Of a DNA stretch of 64,000 nucleotides, positions 17,069-25,510 are shown piece by piece. A model generated the notes under the pieces. The model made no database searches, was not told the DNA's origin, and saw nothing but the letters and a program-made list of their open reading frames with translations. Positions within the stretch are counted from its first letter, which is position 1, and each line of letters begins with the position of its first letter. The stretch is from positions 6,076,001 through 6,140,000 of the forward strand of contig NZ_AP017313.1 of the NCBI RefSeq assembly GCF_002355435.1. Reading direction: 5' to 3'. The position numbers and the translations under genes are program-made. The DNA comes from Mucilaginibacter gotjawali (lineage in GTDB: Bacteria > Bacteroidota > Bacteroidia > Sphingobacteriales > Sphingobacteriaceae).

Positions 17069-18160
17069 ATGAGCACTTTCACCCAAGAACAAGTTTTACA
17101 AGCCCTAAGCAATGTTGAGGAACCCGATCTGAAAAAAGACCTGGTTACACTTAACATGATCCAGAATATCCATATTGATGGAAATAACATCAGCTTTTCG
17201 GTCATATTAACTACGCCGGCCTGCCCATTAAAGGCGATGATAGAAAATGCCTGCCGAAACGCCATTATGTATTTTGTGAGTAAAGATGCGGTGGTGCATA
17301 TTGATATGACATCAAAGGTTACCACCCAAAAAAATACAGGGGTGCCCGGCGTAAAAAACATCATCGCGGTGGCATCGGGTAAAGGTGGCGTAGGGAAATC
17401 AACCGTTGCCGTAAACCTGGCACTGGGTTTAGCCAGGACCGGGGCTAAAGTGGGTTTGATAGACGCCGATATTTACGGCCCGTCTATCCCGATTATGTTT
17501 GGTTTGGAAGGAACAAGGCCGATGGCCAGGGAAGTAGATGGAAAAACACGCATCGAGCCGATTGAAAAATACGGGATCAAGCTTTTATCGATAGGCTTTT
17601 TTACCGATCCTAATCAACCCGTTCCATGGCGCGGGCCGATGGTGTCGACAGCGGTAAAACAATTATTCAACGACGCCGATTGGGGCGAACTGGATTACCT
17701 GGTAGTGGATCTGCCGCCCGGAACCGGCGATATCCACATCACCGTTACGCAAACATTCCCGGTAACCGGGGCGGTTATTGTAACTACACCACAAAATGTG
17801 GCGCTTGCGGATGCTAAAAAGGGCATAGGCATGTTTATGATGAATGCCATTAATGTACCCATACTGGGTGTGGTTGAAAACATGTCGTATTTCACGCCCG
17901 CTGAATTGCCGGATAATAAATATTATATCTTCGGCCAGGGTGGCGGCAGCAAATTGGCTGAATCGATAAAAGCGCCTTTTTTGGGAGAGATTCCGCTGGT
18001 AAAAAGCATCAGCGAATCAGGCGATGCCGGCAAGCCGGTTGTTTTGCAGGAAGGAAGCATTATGGCAGGTGCATTTATTGAAATGGCCCAAAAAGTAGCA
18101 CAGCAGGTGGCCATTTGTAACGCTAATGCTATAAATGGTGCAATTGTTGTAAATAATTAA
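17069..18160 (+). CDS. mrp: Mrp/ApbC-type Fe-S cluster carrier ATPase
   Basis: A 363-residue P-loop protein that loads Fe-S clusters onto target proteins. Residues 1-85 form a MIP18/DUF59 domain (ALSNVEEPDLKKDLVTLNMI, TTPACPLK); the deviant Walker A SGKGGVGKST is at 103-112, followed by the DADIYGPSIP switch and VVDLPPGTGDIHITV. The C-terminal region has a VENMSYFTP segment; the usual CxxC of Mrp is not evident there, as in several Bacteroidota homologues. It is followed after 25 bases by a NifU-like gene on the same strand, an operon making sense for Fe-S maturation. TATTTTTG at 17052-17059 could be the -7 promoter element. Confidence 0.94.
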   Translation: MSTFTQEQVLQALSNVEEPDLKKDLVTLNMIQNIHIDGNNISFSVILTTPACPLKAMIENACRNAIMYFVSKDAVVHIDMTSKVTTQKNTGVPGVKNIIAVASGKGGVGKSTVAVNLALGLARTGAKVGLIDADIYGPSIPIMFGLEGTRPMAREVDGKTRIEPIEKYGIKLLSIGFFTDPNQPVPWRGPMVSTAVKQLFNDADWGELDYLVVDLPPGTGDIHITVTQTFPVTGAVIVTTPQNVALADAKKGIGMFMMNAINVPILGVVENMSYFTPAELPDNKYYIFGQGGGSKLAESIKAPFLGEIPLVKSISESGDAGKPVVLQEGSIMAGAFIEMAQKVAQQVAICNANAINGAIVVNN

Positions 18161-18185
18161 TAACTTTACTTATAAATTGGTACAA

Positions 18186-18464
18186 ATGAGTTTATTAGAA
18201 CAGGTAGAACAGGCATTGGATACAATAAGGCCTTATTTGCTTACCGATGGCGGGAACGTTTCGGTAGAGGAAATCACGCCTGAAAAGGTTGTCAGGCTTA
18301 AACTGCTGGGCGCTTGCGGTACCTGCCCGATGAGTATAATGACACTGAAGGCAGGAATTGAAGAAGCGATAAAAAAGGCGGTTCCTGAAATCACAGGAGT
18401 AGAAGCGATCAACCTGACCGATGTGGACGACCCTAACGCGGTACTTCCTGAAAACATGAGGTAG
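18186..18464 (+). CDS. NifU C-terminal-domain Fe-S scaffold
   Basis: A 92-residue protein corresponding to the NifU/NfuA Fe-S binding domain: IRPYLLTDGGNVSVEEI followed by GACGTCPMS, in which Cys44 and Cys47 bind a cluster at a dimer interface. It receives or delivers [4Fe-4S] clusters. The start is ATG 18186; the in-frame TTG at 18177 is less likely. It is very probably co-transcribed with mrp (25-base gap). After the stop, TAGTTTTG at 18508-18515 looks like the -7 element for the next gene. Confidence 0.93.
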   Translation: MSLLEQVEQALDTIRPYLLTDGGNVSVEEITPEKVVRLKLLGACGTCPMSIMTLKAGIEEAIKKAVPEITGVEAINLTDVDDPNAVLPENMR

Positions 18465-18559
18465 TGTTAAGTTTTGTTAAATTGTAGCCCGCGTTGCGGC
18501 AATACTTTAGTTTTGTATAAATAATATTAAATTGTTAAATACCCCAGCCATTATTGGTG

Positions 18560-19228
18560 ATGAAAAAAGTAACCGGCCTGTTTTTATTTTTATTTGCAGC
18601 ACTAACGGCTTTTGCACAAAAGCAGGAGAAACCACTGGTGCAGTTTACCGGTATGGTGCATAATGCCGATAGCCTTAAAGTTATTGTGCCGTATGTAAGT
18701 ATTGTAAATACCACAAACCATAACGAAGCGGGCCAAACCAATTACCTGGGCTATTTTTCATTTGTGGTGCACGAGCAGGATACCATCCGCTTTTCATGCG
18801 TGGGTTATAACACTATTTACGTGGTTATTCCTGCACATGTTGCAACAGGAAGTTATATGATGCAGGTGTTGTTAAAACCTCAGATCGTTAACCTGCCGGT
18901 TTTTCGCGTTTTTCCCTGGGCCACAGCCGAGGATTTTACAAAAGACTTTTTAACGATGAAAGTTGCAGATGACGACCTGGCTATTGCCCGGAAAAACCTG
19001 AGTGCATCATCCATACAAACGCTTGAAAAAACATTACCCCGCGACGGGCCTGAAACCAGCGGCATACAGGATTTTCATAATGGGGTGCTCAACTCACACT
19101 CTACGGTTAACCCGCTGTTTAATCCTTTTGCATGGGGAAGCCTGATCAAATCTATTTCTGAAGGGGATAAAAGCCGGAGCACCGAAACCCCAACCAGCAG
19201 CGGAAATAATGCGACGACTGGCAATTAA
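18560..19228 (+). CDS. Exported carboxypeptidase-regulatory-like domain protein
   Basis: A 222-residue protein with a signal peptide (1-20, ending LTAFAQK). The N-terminal half (about 25-110) has the beta-sandwich pattern of CarboxypepD_reg-like domains (VPYVSIVNTTNHNEAGQTNYLGYFSFVV, IRFSCVGYNTIYVVIP), usually found at the start of TonB receptors. No barrel follows; the C-terminal half is low complexity and ends in a Ser/Thr/Asn tail. It is a common Bacteroidota envelope protein without a known role. ATG 18560 is chosen because the signal peptide begins there. TAGTTTTG at 18508-18515 may be its promoter. Confidence 0.82.
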   Translation: MKKVTGLFLFLFAALTAFAQKQEKPLVQFTGMVHNADSLKVIVPYVSIVNTTNHNEAGQTNYLGYFSFVVHEQDTIRFSCVGYNTIYVVIPAHVATGSYMMQVLLKPQIVNLPVFRVFPWATAEDFTKDFLTMKVADDDLAIARKNLSASSIQTLEKTLPRDGPETSGIQDFHNGVLNSHSTVNPLFNPFAWGSLIKSISEGDKSRSTETPTSSGNNATTGN

Positions 19229-19300
19229 CCTATAGAATCAAGATTCAAGAGCCAAGCCAGCTTCAGGTTTAGTTTCTTTTTTTTCTGATTCTAAAAAAAA

Positions 19301-19873
19301 CTATCTTCCTTTCTTAACAGCAGGAAATTTCATTTTATATTCCACGTCGACTATCCCTCTTGATATGTCGTTGAGTTTTTTCTCGATGAGGCGTTTGCGG
19401 AGCGGGCTTAGCTTATCGGTAAAAAGCTTGCCTTCGATATGGTCGTATTCATGCTGGATGATCCGCGCAGCCATCCCGGTAAAGGTTTCCTCGAAGTGCT
19501 TCCAATTTTCATCATAATAGGATAACCTTACGTGCCTGCAACGGTAAACATCTTCCCTGATGTCGGGAATGCTCAGGCAGCCTTCGTTAAAAGGCCACTC
19601 GTCACCTGTTTCTTCCAGCACCTGGGCATTAATAAAGGCTTTTTTAAAGCCGGTTAAAGCCTCATCATCCTCTGCAAACGGCGACGCGTCTACAACAAAC
19701 AAACGAACCGACAGGCCAACCTGCGGCGCAGCCAAACCAACGCCATGAGCCGCATACATGGTCTCGTACATATTGTCGATCAGCTCTTTGATATGCGGGT
19801 ATTCGTCGGGTTCAATTGCTGTTGCTTTTCTTCGTAAAACAGGGTCGCCGTATGCGATGATAGGAAATTTCAT
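19301..19873 (-). CDS. def: Peptide deformylase
   Basis: A 190-residue canonical deformylase that removes the formyl group from nascent proteins. The three signatures are all intact: GVGLAAPQ (44-51), EGCLS (97-101) with metal-binding Cys99, and HEYDH (141-145) with metal-binding His141 and His145 and catalytic Glu142. The length is normal. It is convergent with the preceding gene, and a small AGAATC/GATTCT dyad lies in the gap at 19233-19284. The divergent paralogue at 13808-14293 lacks the normal motifs 1 and 2, so this copy is the likely housekeeping enzyme. Confidence 0.96.
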   Translation of the reverse strand: MKFPIIAYGDPVLRRKATAIEPDEYPHIKELIDNMYETMYAAHGVGLAAPQVGLSVRLFVVDASPFAEDDEALTGFKKAFINAQVLEETGDEWPFNEGCLSIPDIREDVYRCRHVRLSYYDENWKHFEETFTGMAARIIQHEYDHIEGKLFTDKLSPLRKRLIEKKLNDISRGIVDVEYKMKFPAVKKGR

Positions 19874-19969
19874 TAAAGTGTTTTATTAAATGGTAATGAA
19901 ACTCTGCCAAGCCGGATTTATTGTATTATACATAGCTGTTGCATGATTTCATTCCGCAAAAATACGGGT

Positions 19970-21202
19970 TTATTGCTTAGGCTCAAATAGCAAGGTAATC
20001 ATACTGTCAATATCGAATATTTCATTGCTTATTTCCAGCAATTGGCCGGCGGTAACTGCATTTATTTTATCGAATACCTGCTGCAGGGTATCTATATCAT
20101 TAAAATCGAGCAGGCTTTTGGCCATGGAGATAATCAAACCCATCCGGCTTTCTTCAGCAAGGGCTATCTGGCCGATAAATTTTTGCTTGGCCTGGTGCAA
20201 TTGCAAGGCACCAAATTGGTTATCGCGCAGTTTTTTTAATTCTTTATAAATTAATTTAGTGGCTTTTTCTGCCTTTTCTGTATCGGTACCAAAATAGATG
20301 GAAAAAATGCCGGTATCGGTTAAGGGGGTATAGTTTGATTCGATGGTATAGGCAATCCCATATTTTTCCCTGATCTCCAGGTTCAGGCGGCTGCTCATGC
20401 CCATTCCACCCAAATAATTATTAAGTAACAATAAAGCATTTTTATGCTGATGCGCTGATGAATAGGCCTGTGCCCCCATCATGCAATGTGTTTGCGAAAT
20501 AGGTTTGGCTAACACCGTTTTCCCCGGCAGGGTTATGCCGGGCTTTATCCGGGTTTTCACTGCGTTGTTCGCGGGAATGGCCCCAAAATATTTTTCAGAC
20601 AGCCTGATCAATTTTTTCAAATCGTAGTCGCCAAAAACGGCAAAAACCATTTGCGACGTATTGTAATTGGCCGCAATAAATGCTTTCATATCCTCCCGCC
20701 CCAGCCTGCCTACAGACGCAGTCGTACCCAGGATATTCCGGCCTATCGGGTGGCCCTTAAATAAAAGCTCTTCAAACTCGTCCTGTATGGCTTCTTCGGG
20801 CTGGTCAAGATAAGATGAAATTTCATCCAGGATAACCCCACGTTCTTTTTCAACTTCTTCTTCGGGGAAAGTAGAGTGAAACAGGATGTCTTCAAAAAGG
20901 TCGATCGCCCGTTCAAGGTGCTGGTTTAACAGCGAGGCATGGATACAAGTGTATTCTTTGGCGGTATAGGCGTTTAAATCGGCTCCCACCAGTTCAAGCC
21001 GGTTAAGGATCTGGTTAGTGCTGCGTTTTTCGGTTTCCTTAAATAAAAGGTGCTCAATAAAATGCGCCAGCCCGGTTTGCTGTTCCGTTTCATCACGCGA
21101 ACCGGCATTCACCACAAAACAGCAATGTGTGATGGCTGAGGGCGAATGTTTTAATAATATCCTGATGCCGTTGGCTAAAGTATGTACCTGGTAATCCGTC
21201 AT
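19970..21202 (-). CDS. M16 family zinc peptidase
   Basis: A 410-residue pitrilysin-type peptidase of the processing-peptidase (MPP/PqqL-like) size. The inverted zinc motif HFIEH is at 47-51 (His47, Glu50, His51), with the distal Glu expected in the VILDEISSYLDQ region at about residue 120. The second half is the non-catalytic M16_C domain (LGGMGMSSRLNLEIREKYGIAY). No signal peptide is seen. I start at ATG 21202 (MTDYQVHTL); the in-frame extension to 21382 reads through the 23-bp inverted repeat and codes for repeated RTFPTFG text, so it is not real protein. It is divergent from hpt. Confidence 0.92.
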   Translation of the reverse strand: MTDYQVHTLANGIRILLKHSPSAITHCCFVVNAGSRDETEQQTGLAHFIEHLLFKETEKRSTNQILNRLELVGADLNAYTAKEYTCIHASLLNQHLERAIDLFEDILFHSTFPEEEVEKERGVILDEISSYLDQPEEAIQDEFEELLFKGHPIGRNILGTTASVGRLGREDMKAFIAANYNTSQMVFAVFGDYDLKKLIRLSEKYFGAIPANNAVKTRIKPGITLPGKTVLAKPISQTHCMMGAQAYSSAHQHKNALLLLNNYLGGMGMSSRLNLEIREKYGIAYTIESNYTPLTDTGIFSIYFGTDTEKAEKATKLIYKELKKLRDNQFGALQLHQAKQKFIGQIALAEESRMGLIISMAKSLLDFNDIDTLQQVFDKINAVTAGQLLEISNEIFDIDSMITLLFEPKQ

Positions 21203-21227
21203 TTGAGGCGCAAAGATAGTTTTTTTT

Positions 21228-21375
21228 AGTCCGAAAGTCGGGAAAGTCCGAAAGTCGGGAAAGTAAGAAAAGAAATATGAAATTTGTTTTAGGGTAGTTG
21301 CGTTGTAATGCAACCCGCCCTGCGCGCTACTATATTTTTTCTTCCGGTCTTCCGGACTTTCCCGACTTTCGGACT
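21228..21375. repeat. 23-bp perfect inverted repeat (AGTCCGAAAG word)
   Basis: Positions 21228-21250 and 21353-21375 are exact reverse complements of 23 bp, 102 bases apart, filling the divergent promoter region of the M16 peptidase and hpt. Each arm is built from the words TCCGAAAG and TCGGGAAAG. The same word family occurs at 52755-52831. Both flanking open frames falsely extend through it. Confidence 0.8.
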
Positions 21376-21403
21376 TTTCCAACTTTTTTCCTACATTAGT
21401 ACC

Positions 21404-21943
21404 ATGAAAACAAAAATAGCGGACTTAGAATTTGAACCCCTTATAAAGGCTAAAGCTATTGAAGACAGGATTAAAGCAATTGGCCTTCAGTTAAATACGG
21501 ATTACCAGCATTGTGTGCCCGTTTTTGTAGGCGTTTTAAATGGCAGCTTTTTGTTTATAGCCGACCTGATCAAACAGATCGATATCCCCTGCGAAATTAC
21601 TTTTACCAAACTGGCGTCGTACTATGGCGGCACCAAAAGCAGCCTTAAGATCCGCGATGATATTGATTTTAGCGTAGATATAAAAGGTCGCGAAGTAGTA
21701 GTGATAGAAGACATTGTTGATACCGGTAATACCGCGCATTACCTGCTCGAAAAATTAAAGGCAAAACAACCGGCCTCCATAAAACTATGCTCCCTGTTGC
21801 TGAAACCTTCTGCCCTGCTGAAAAAGATCGACGAATTAAAATACGTTGGCTTTGAAATTGAAAATGAATTTGTAGTGGGCTACGGCCTCGATTACAAAGA
21901 AATGGGCAGGAATTTGAAGGATATTTATAAACGGGTAAAATAG
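21404..21943 (+). CDS. hpt: Hypoxanthine phosphoribosyltransferase
   Basis: A 179-residue purine salvage enzyme converting hypoxanthine or guanine plus PRPP to IMP or GMP. The PRPP-binding signature VVVIEDIVDTGNTA lies at about 96-109; the N-terminal VGVLNGSFLFIADLI holds the cis-peptide loop, and LKYVGFEIENEFVVGYGLDY is the conserved C-terminal base-binding part. Length is standard. The start is ATG 21404 (MKTKIADLE), since the upstream in-frame extension is repeat sequence. It is monocistronic and divergent from the M16 peptidase. Confidence 0.95.
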   Translation: MKTKIADLEFEPLIKAKAIEDRIKAIGLQLNTDYQHCVPVFVGVLNGSFLFIADLIKQIDIPCEITFTKLASYYGGTKSSLKIRDDIDFSVDIKGREVVVIEDIVDTGNTAHYLLEKLKAKQPASIKLCSLLLKPSALLKKIDELKYVGFEIENEFVVGYGLDYKEMGRNLKDIYKRVK

Positions 21944-22024
21944 CGTTTAATTCGGATTTAAGTTTACTTCTACTTGAGCCTTCCCAACAACCTTTACGAC
22001 AATCGCATTGTTTTGAATTTTTAA

Positions 22025-23104
22025 ATGAAAAATAAAACCTTATTCATTTCGTTTAAGCTCCTGTTGTTTTTTGTTTGGGCCCTTACAGGCTCAAATAGGG
22101 CATGGGGGCAACTAACAGACACCGCCAAATTTTATTATAAGAGCTATCCCGAAGGGCTTTTGAGGGTAAGCGGACCACAGGATGCTGATTTTATGCGAGT
22201 GATCTCGCCCTCATCCGGGGAGGATAATCGCCTTAACGTTATTGAATACTATTTAAATGGTAAAGTAATGCGTATTGGTAAGTCTGTCGCTGATAAGACT
22301 CGGTCCTATCAAAACGGGGACATTCTTTTGGATGGCGATTGTGTAACGTACTATCAGGACGGGACAAAGCAATCTTTTGTAAATTATATCGCCGGGCAAA
22401 AAAACGGGATGGAATACCAGTATTTTCCTAATGGGAATATTTATTGTTCCATTAATAACGAGTACAAAGGTGCGGCTTTTATACCCAAAGTACTCTACCA
22501 GGATTGTTATGACCTAAACGGCAAATCGATTTGCAAAGATGGCAACGGGCAATGGATAGACTATGATCAAAGGGACAGCGTTGAGCTGCAGGGACGGGTG
22601 AAGAATGGCCTTAAAGAGGGTGTATGGCATGGTATAGCCAAAATCAGCCCTTCTATAAAGTATATCTACAACTACAATAAAGGCGAGATGACAGGGGGGA
22701 CAGGTTACGATTTAACTGGCAGGGCCTATCCGTTTAAAAATGATATGGAGCCGCCATACTACAGTAAAAGCGACCCTGTTACGTTCATGGAGGTTTTTCG
22801 CCGGCATTTTAAAATTCCGAAAGATGCTTCGGGTAAAAAGATGAGCCTTGACGGACTTCTCTTTACGTTTGTCATCGAAAAGGACGGCACGCTATCGAAC
22901 CCGGGCTTTGTCGACAATAAAGGTGCAGATCTGGACGAGAGTGTTAAGGAAGCATTACAGAAATGCAAAAGCTGGAGCCCTGTTCAGTGTTACGGCGTTC
23001 CGCTTAGATGCAGGCTCACTTTTGTTTACAAAGAATTTGGTGAGTATATGGGTGATGCATACGTAACGGGTATTAAATACAAAGCCGAAATCATTGGCTT
23101 TTGA
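22025..23104 (+). CDS. Exported MORN-like repeat protein with TonB-C-like domain
   Basis: A 359-residue protein with a signal peptide (about 1-29). The middle region (about 85-240) contains MORN/YwqK-like repeats of the form Y-x-D/N-G-x-x (YQDGTKQSFVNYIAGQKNG, GRVKNGLKEGVWHG), and the C-terminal part (about 265-350) resembles a TonB C-terminal-like beta domain (FVIEKDGTLSNPGFVDNKG ... LTFVYKEFG). This combination is frequent in Bacteroidota and lacks an assigned function. A role at the envelope is likely. The gene is single, followed closely by a convergent gene. Confidence 0.8.
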   Translation: MKNKTLFISFKLLLFFVWALTGSNRAWGQLTDTAKFYYKSYPEGLLRVSGPQDADFMRVISPSSGEDNRLNVIEYYLNGKVMRIGKSVADKTRSYQNGDILLDGDCVTYYQDGTKQSFVNYIAGQKNGMEYQYFPNGNIYCSINNEYKGAAFIPKVLYQDCYDLNGKSICKDGNGQWIDYDQRDSVELQGRVKNGLKEGVWHGIAKISPSIKYIYNYNKGEMTGGTGYDLTGRAYPFKNDMEPPYYSKSDPVTFMEVFRRHFKIPKDASGKKMSLDGLLFTFVIEKDGTLSNPGFVDNKGADLDESVKEALQKCKSWSPVQCYGVPLRCRLTFVYKEFGEYMGDAYVTGIKYKAEIIGF

Positions 23105-23127
23105 TACATGTTTCGATTGGTTAGCGG

Positions 23128-23781
23128 CTATCCCACGCGCGCATATGCCCTCACCGCAAATGTCCCGGCACCTTTAATCTTGGGCGGTACGGCATTAAAC
23201 TGAAAACCACTTCCGGGTAATTTATCGAGGTTGCATAAATGCTCGCAGATCAATATTTCGGCGCCCAGCAGGGTAGTATGTACGGGCCGCGTTTTACCTG
23301 CGGTATTATCTATATTATGACTATCGATACCTACCAGCCTGACACCGGCATCACGCAGGTAAATTGCTGCCTCTTCGGTTAAATACGGATGCCCCTCAAA
23401 ATAGTTAACTGTGTTCCAATGCCGGGCCCAGTTGGTATACACCAGTATGGCTTTATTTTCGAGATCTTTTCCTGCAAAATATTCCTTTCCTATTGCGGTA
23501 GTATCGCTTGCATTAATGGTAATGGCATCCAGTTCGGCACATTGTTCCAAAGCAATTTCTGACAGGTCCTTACCATGCTCAAACCGGTGGAAGGGGCAAT
23601 CCAAATAGGTGCCGGTGTTGGTCACCATTTCAATTTTCCCGATCTGGAACTCGGTGCCTGCTTCATAAAACTGTTTGGAGTTTTCACGGCTCAAATAATC
23701 GCAAATGATAGGCGCGGGCAAGCCTTTGTAGGTGATCAGGCCGTCAAAAATAGTATGGGAAAGGTCGATGAGGGTGGACAT
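23128..23781 (-). CDS. Cyclase-family (kynurenine formamidase-like) protein
   Basis: A 217-residue protein of the cyclase/kynurenine formamidase fold: it starts IDLSHTIFDGLITYKG and has VGIDSHNID in the C-terminal half. The family metal motif HxGTHxDxPxH reads NTGTYLDCPFH here, with both early His residues replaced by Asn and Tyr while Asp and the last His are kept. This variant occurs in a subgroup whose substrate is not known, so formamidase activity should not be assumed. Cytoplasmic, single gene, convergent with the preceding gene and upstream (on its strand) of the darTG remnant only by chance. Confidence 0.82.
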   Translation of the reverse strand: MSTLIDLSHTIFDGLITYKGLPAPIICDYLSRENSKQFYEAGTEFQIGKIEMVTNTGTYLDCPFHRFEHGKDLSEIALEQCAELDAITINASDTTAIGKEYFAGKDLENKAILVYTNWARHWNTVNYFEGHPYLTEEAAIYLRDAGVRLVGIDSHNIDNTAGKTRPVHTTLLGAEILICEHLCNLDKLPGSGFQFNAVPPKIKGAGTFAVRAYARVG

Positions 23782-23845
23782 GGGAAAAGAACCAAATTTT
23801 ACTCCGAATAAAGTATATTGCGGTATTTATCGAGATGATTAATAG

Positions 23846-24843
23846 CTAACTGTATATGATGCAATGGAAATAAGTCTTTTTTCTCTGCGACCATAATTCT
23901 TTTTTAATACTTTCTGCCTCCGTTAACGAATCAGTGTGACTTAAAAAATCTACAGTAGCCAATAGTTCCAACCCATAAGGAGATTCAAATCCTTGAATAA
24001 ACTCAGCGACTTTATCCAATCTTTCTTTTTCTATCATTGAGGCAGATTTATCAATAAAGTCTTTTACTTCGTCTCTCTTTGAAGCAACAAGCTCAAGCGT
24101 TTCAAAAGGCTTCGCTTCTTTTTGTTCATACCCTTTTATGTAGTATCCATTTAAAGCATACAGCACATGCCGTACTTTACCAGAATACGGCCCATATAGG
24201 CCTTTTTTAAAATCAAGTTTTAATTGTGTTTCGCCGAACCGCTGTAAAAAGTAACTTAATTTTTCCGCTGCAAACTCACTCGCGAACTCACCTAATGCGC
24301 GATACTTATATAATAGATATAATAGCATCGCTCTTGCCTGAGTAAGTTTGGCAGCCGACGGCTTTTCTTCTTTTTCAATGCCTCCTTTATAGCTAAAGAG
24401 GGTTCATAAACAAATACATTTATATCTAAATCTGATAGCGCTTCAACAATTATCGGCTTTACGTCATCCCAGTTAAGTCCTCCATTACCGCAACCTAACG
24501 GAGGCACGGCGATTGATTCGATCTTAAGCACTTTAACTTGCTTATGCAAATCTTTAAGCCCATCTTTTATCCATTCTATTTTTGACGGATACCTCCAATG
24601 GGCTTTCGTAGGGAAATTAACTATATATTTTACGCCGTTTAACCCGTTAACTGGAACAACCTGAACTTTGCCCACAGTAATTTCTTTTCGGTTAACCGCT
24701 TCTGTATACTCCTTGTAATTTTCTGGAAATTCATTCTTAAATTGCAGTGCAATTCCTTTCCCCATTACACCAACTGTATTGACGGTATTCACTAAAGCCT
24801 CCGCTTTAGCGTCAAGGATATTGCCTACTTTATAAATTATCAT
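23846..24843 (-). pseudogene. darG: DarG antitoxin (macrodomain), split by a frameshift
   Basis: DarG removes ADP-ribose from DNA that DarT has modified and also binds DarT. The N-terminal piece (24292-24843) is a macrodomain: NTVNTVGVMGKGIALQFKNEFP and the VPPLGCGNGGLNWDDV loop. The C-terminal piece (23846-24328) is the helical DarT-binding domain (LYLLYKYRALGEFASEF, LQRFGETQLKLDFKKGLYGPYSGKV). The frames join if one A is added to the A5 run at about 24370-24380 (TTG AAA AAG), giving the expected KPSAAKLTQARAMLLYLL. As read, only the macrodomain would be made, with a short wrong tail; the hydrolase activity might survive. It overlaps darT by 14 bases, so the two are translationally coupled. 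Confidence 0.88.
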
Positions 24844-25474
24844 AATATAGCTTAGTCGGCGATACTTTTATCGGGATATTTAAATCAACTTCTTTTAACA
24901 AATGTAATACATTTTGTTTTGCTGTATTGTTAAATACCCCTATATAGTCGATACAACTTACTGGCAAATGATGTTTTATTAACAATTCTGATTGCTTTTT
25001 CTGTTTCCTGAGTAAATCCGTTTCGTCACTTTTCCAATAAGTGTTGTAAATGGTTTCCCAATCCAACAATGCAAAGTCAGCTTCTGTTACATAAGCCGTC
25101 GTCGTTTCGCTACGCGCGTTACCATCGGTAAAGAAATAAACCAAATTATGTGATTTAACTTGATCAAAAGATGAAATTATATATACTATATCTTCTTGCG
25201 GGTATTTCGTGATATCTTCATATCCTAACGCTATTTGATATAACATCGGGGAACGCGGGCCAAGGTAAAATGGAACGTATTCAGATAATTTGCCGCCGGG
25301 TGGATTGCGAGCATCCAAGCTTTTTCGGTAATTTATAAGGGATGGATCTCCGATTTTAATATAAGCCGGATCGAAGTTTGGTGATTCACTGGCGTAAATA
25401 CCATTTCTCAATATAAAGTTTAAATTCTTTATATGGGTAATGCGATAAAGCCATATATTCTTTGGAACATTCAA
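24830..25474 (-). CDS. darT: DarT toxin, DNA ADP-ribosyltransferase (DUF4433)
   Basis: A 214-residue toxin that ADP-ribosylates single-stranded DNA using NAD+. Landmarks of DarT: LYRITHIKNLNFILRNG at the start (NAD-binding His14), PPGGKLSEYVPFYLGPRSPM, and the catalytic Glu in RKQKKQSELLIKHHLP (about residue 162). Full length, no disruption. It is followed by and overlaps darG, as in other darTG loci, which work as toxin-antitoxin systems and as anti-phage abortive defence. The pair is more AT-rich than its neighbours, which suggests horizontal acquisition between the cyclase gene and mfd. The subtype (thymidine- or guanosine-modifying) cannot be told by eye. Confidence 0.93.
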   Translation of the reverse strand: MNVPKNIWLYRITHIKNLNFILRNGIYASESPNFDPAYIKIGDPSLINYRKSLDARNPPGGKLSEYVPFYLGPRSPMLYQIALGYEDITKYPQEDIVYIISSFDQVKSHNLVYFFTDGNARSETTTAYVTEADFALLDWETIYNTYWKSDETDLLRKQKKQSELLIKHHLPVSCIDYIGVFNNTAKQNVLHLLKEVDLNIPIKVSPTKLYYDNL

Positions 25475-25510
25475 TAAGCAAATATACTTTATTAAGTTTA
25501 ACAGATCGCC

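Noticed and set aside
21203..21382. N-terminal extension of the M16 peptidase (and the opposite extension of hpt from 21308)
   Set aside because: Both code for the translated inverted repeat; family members start at 21202 and 21404.
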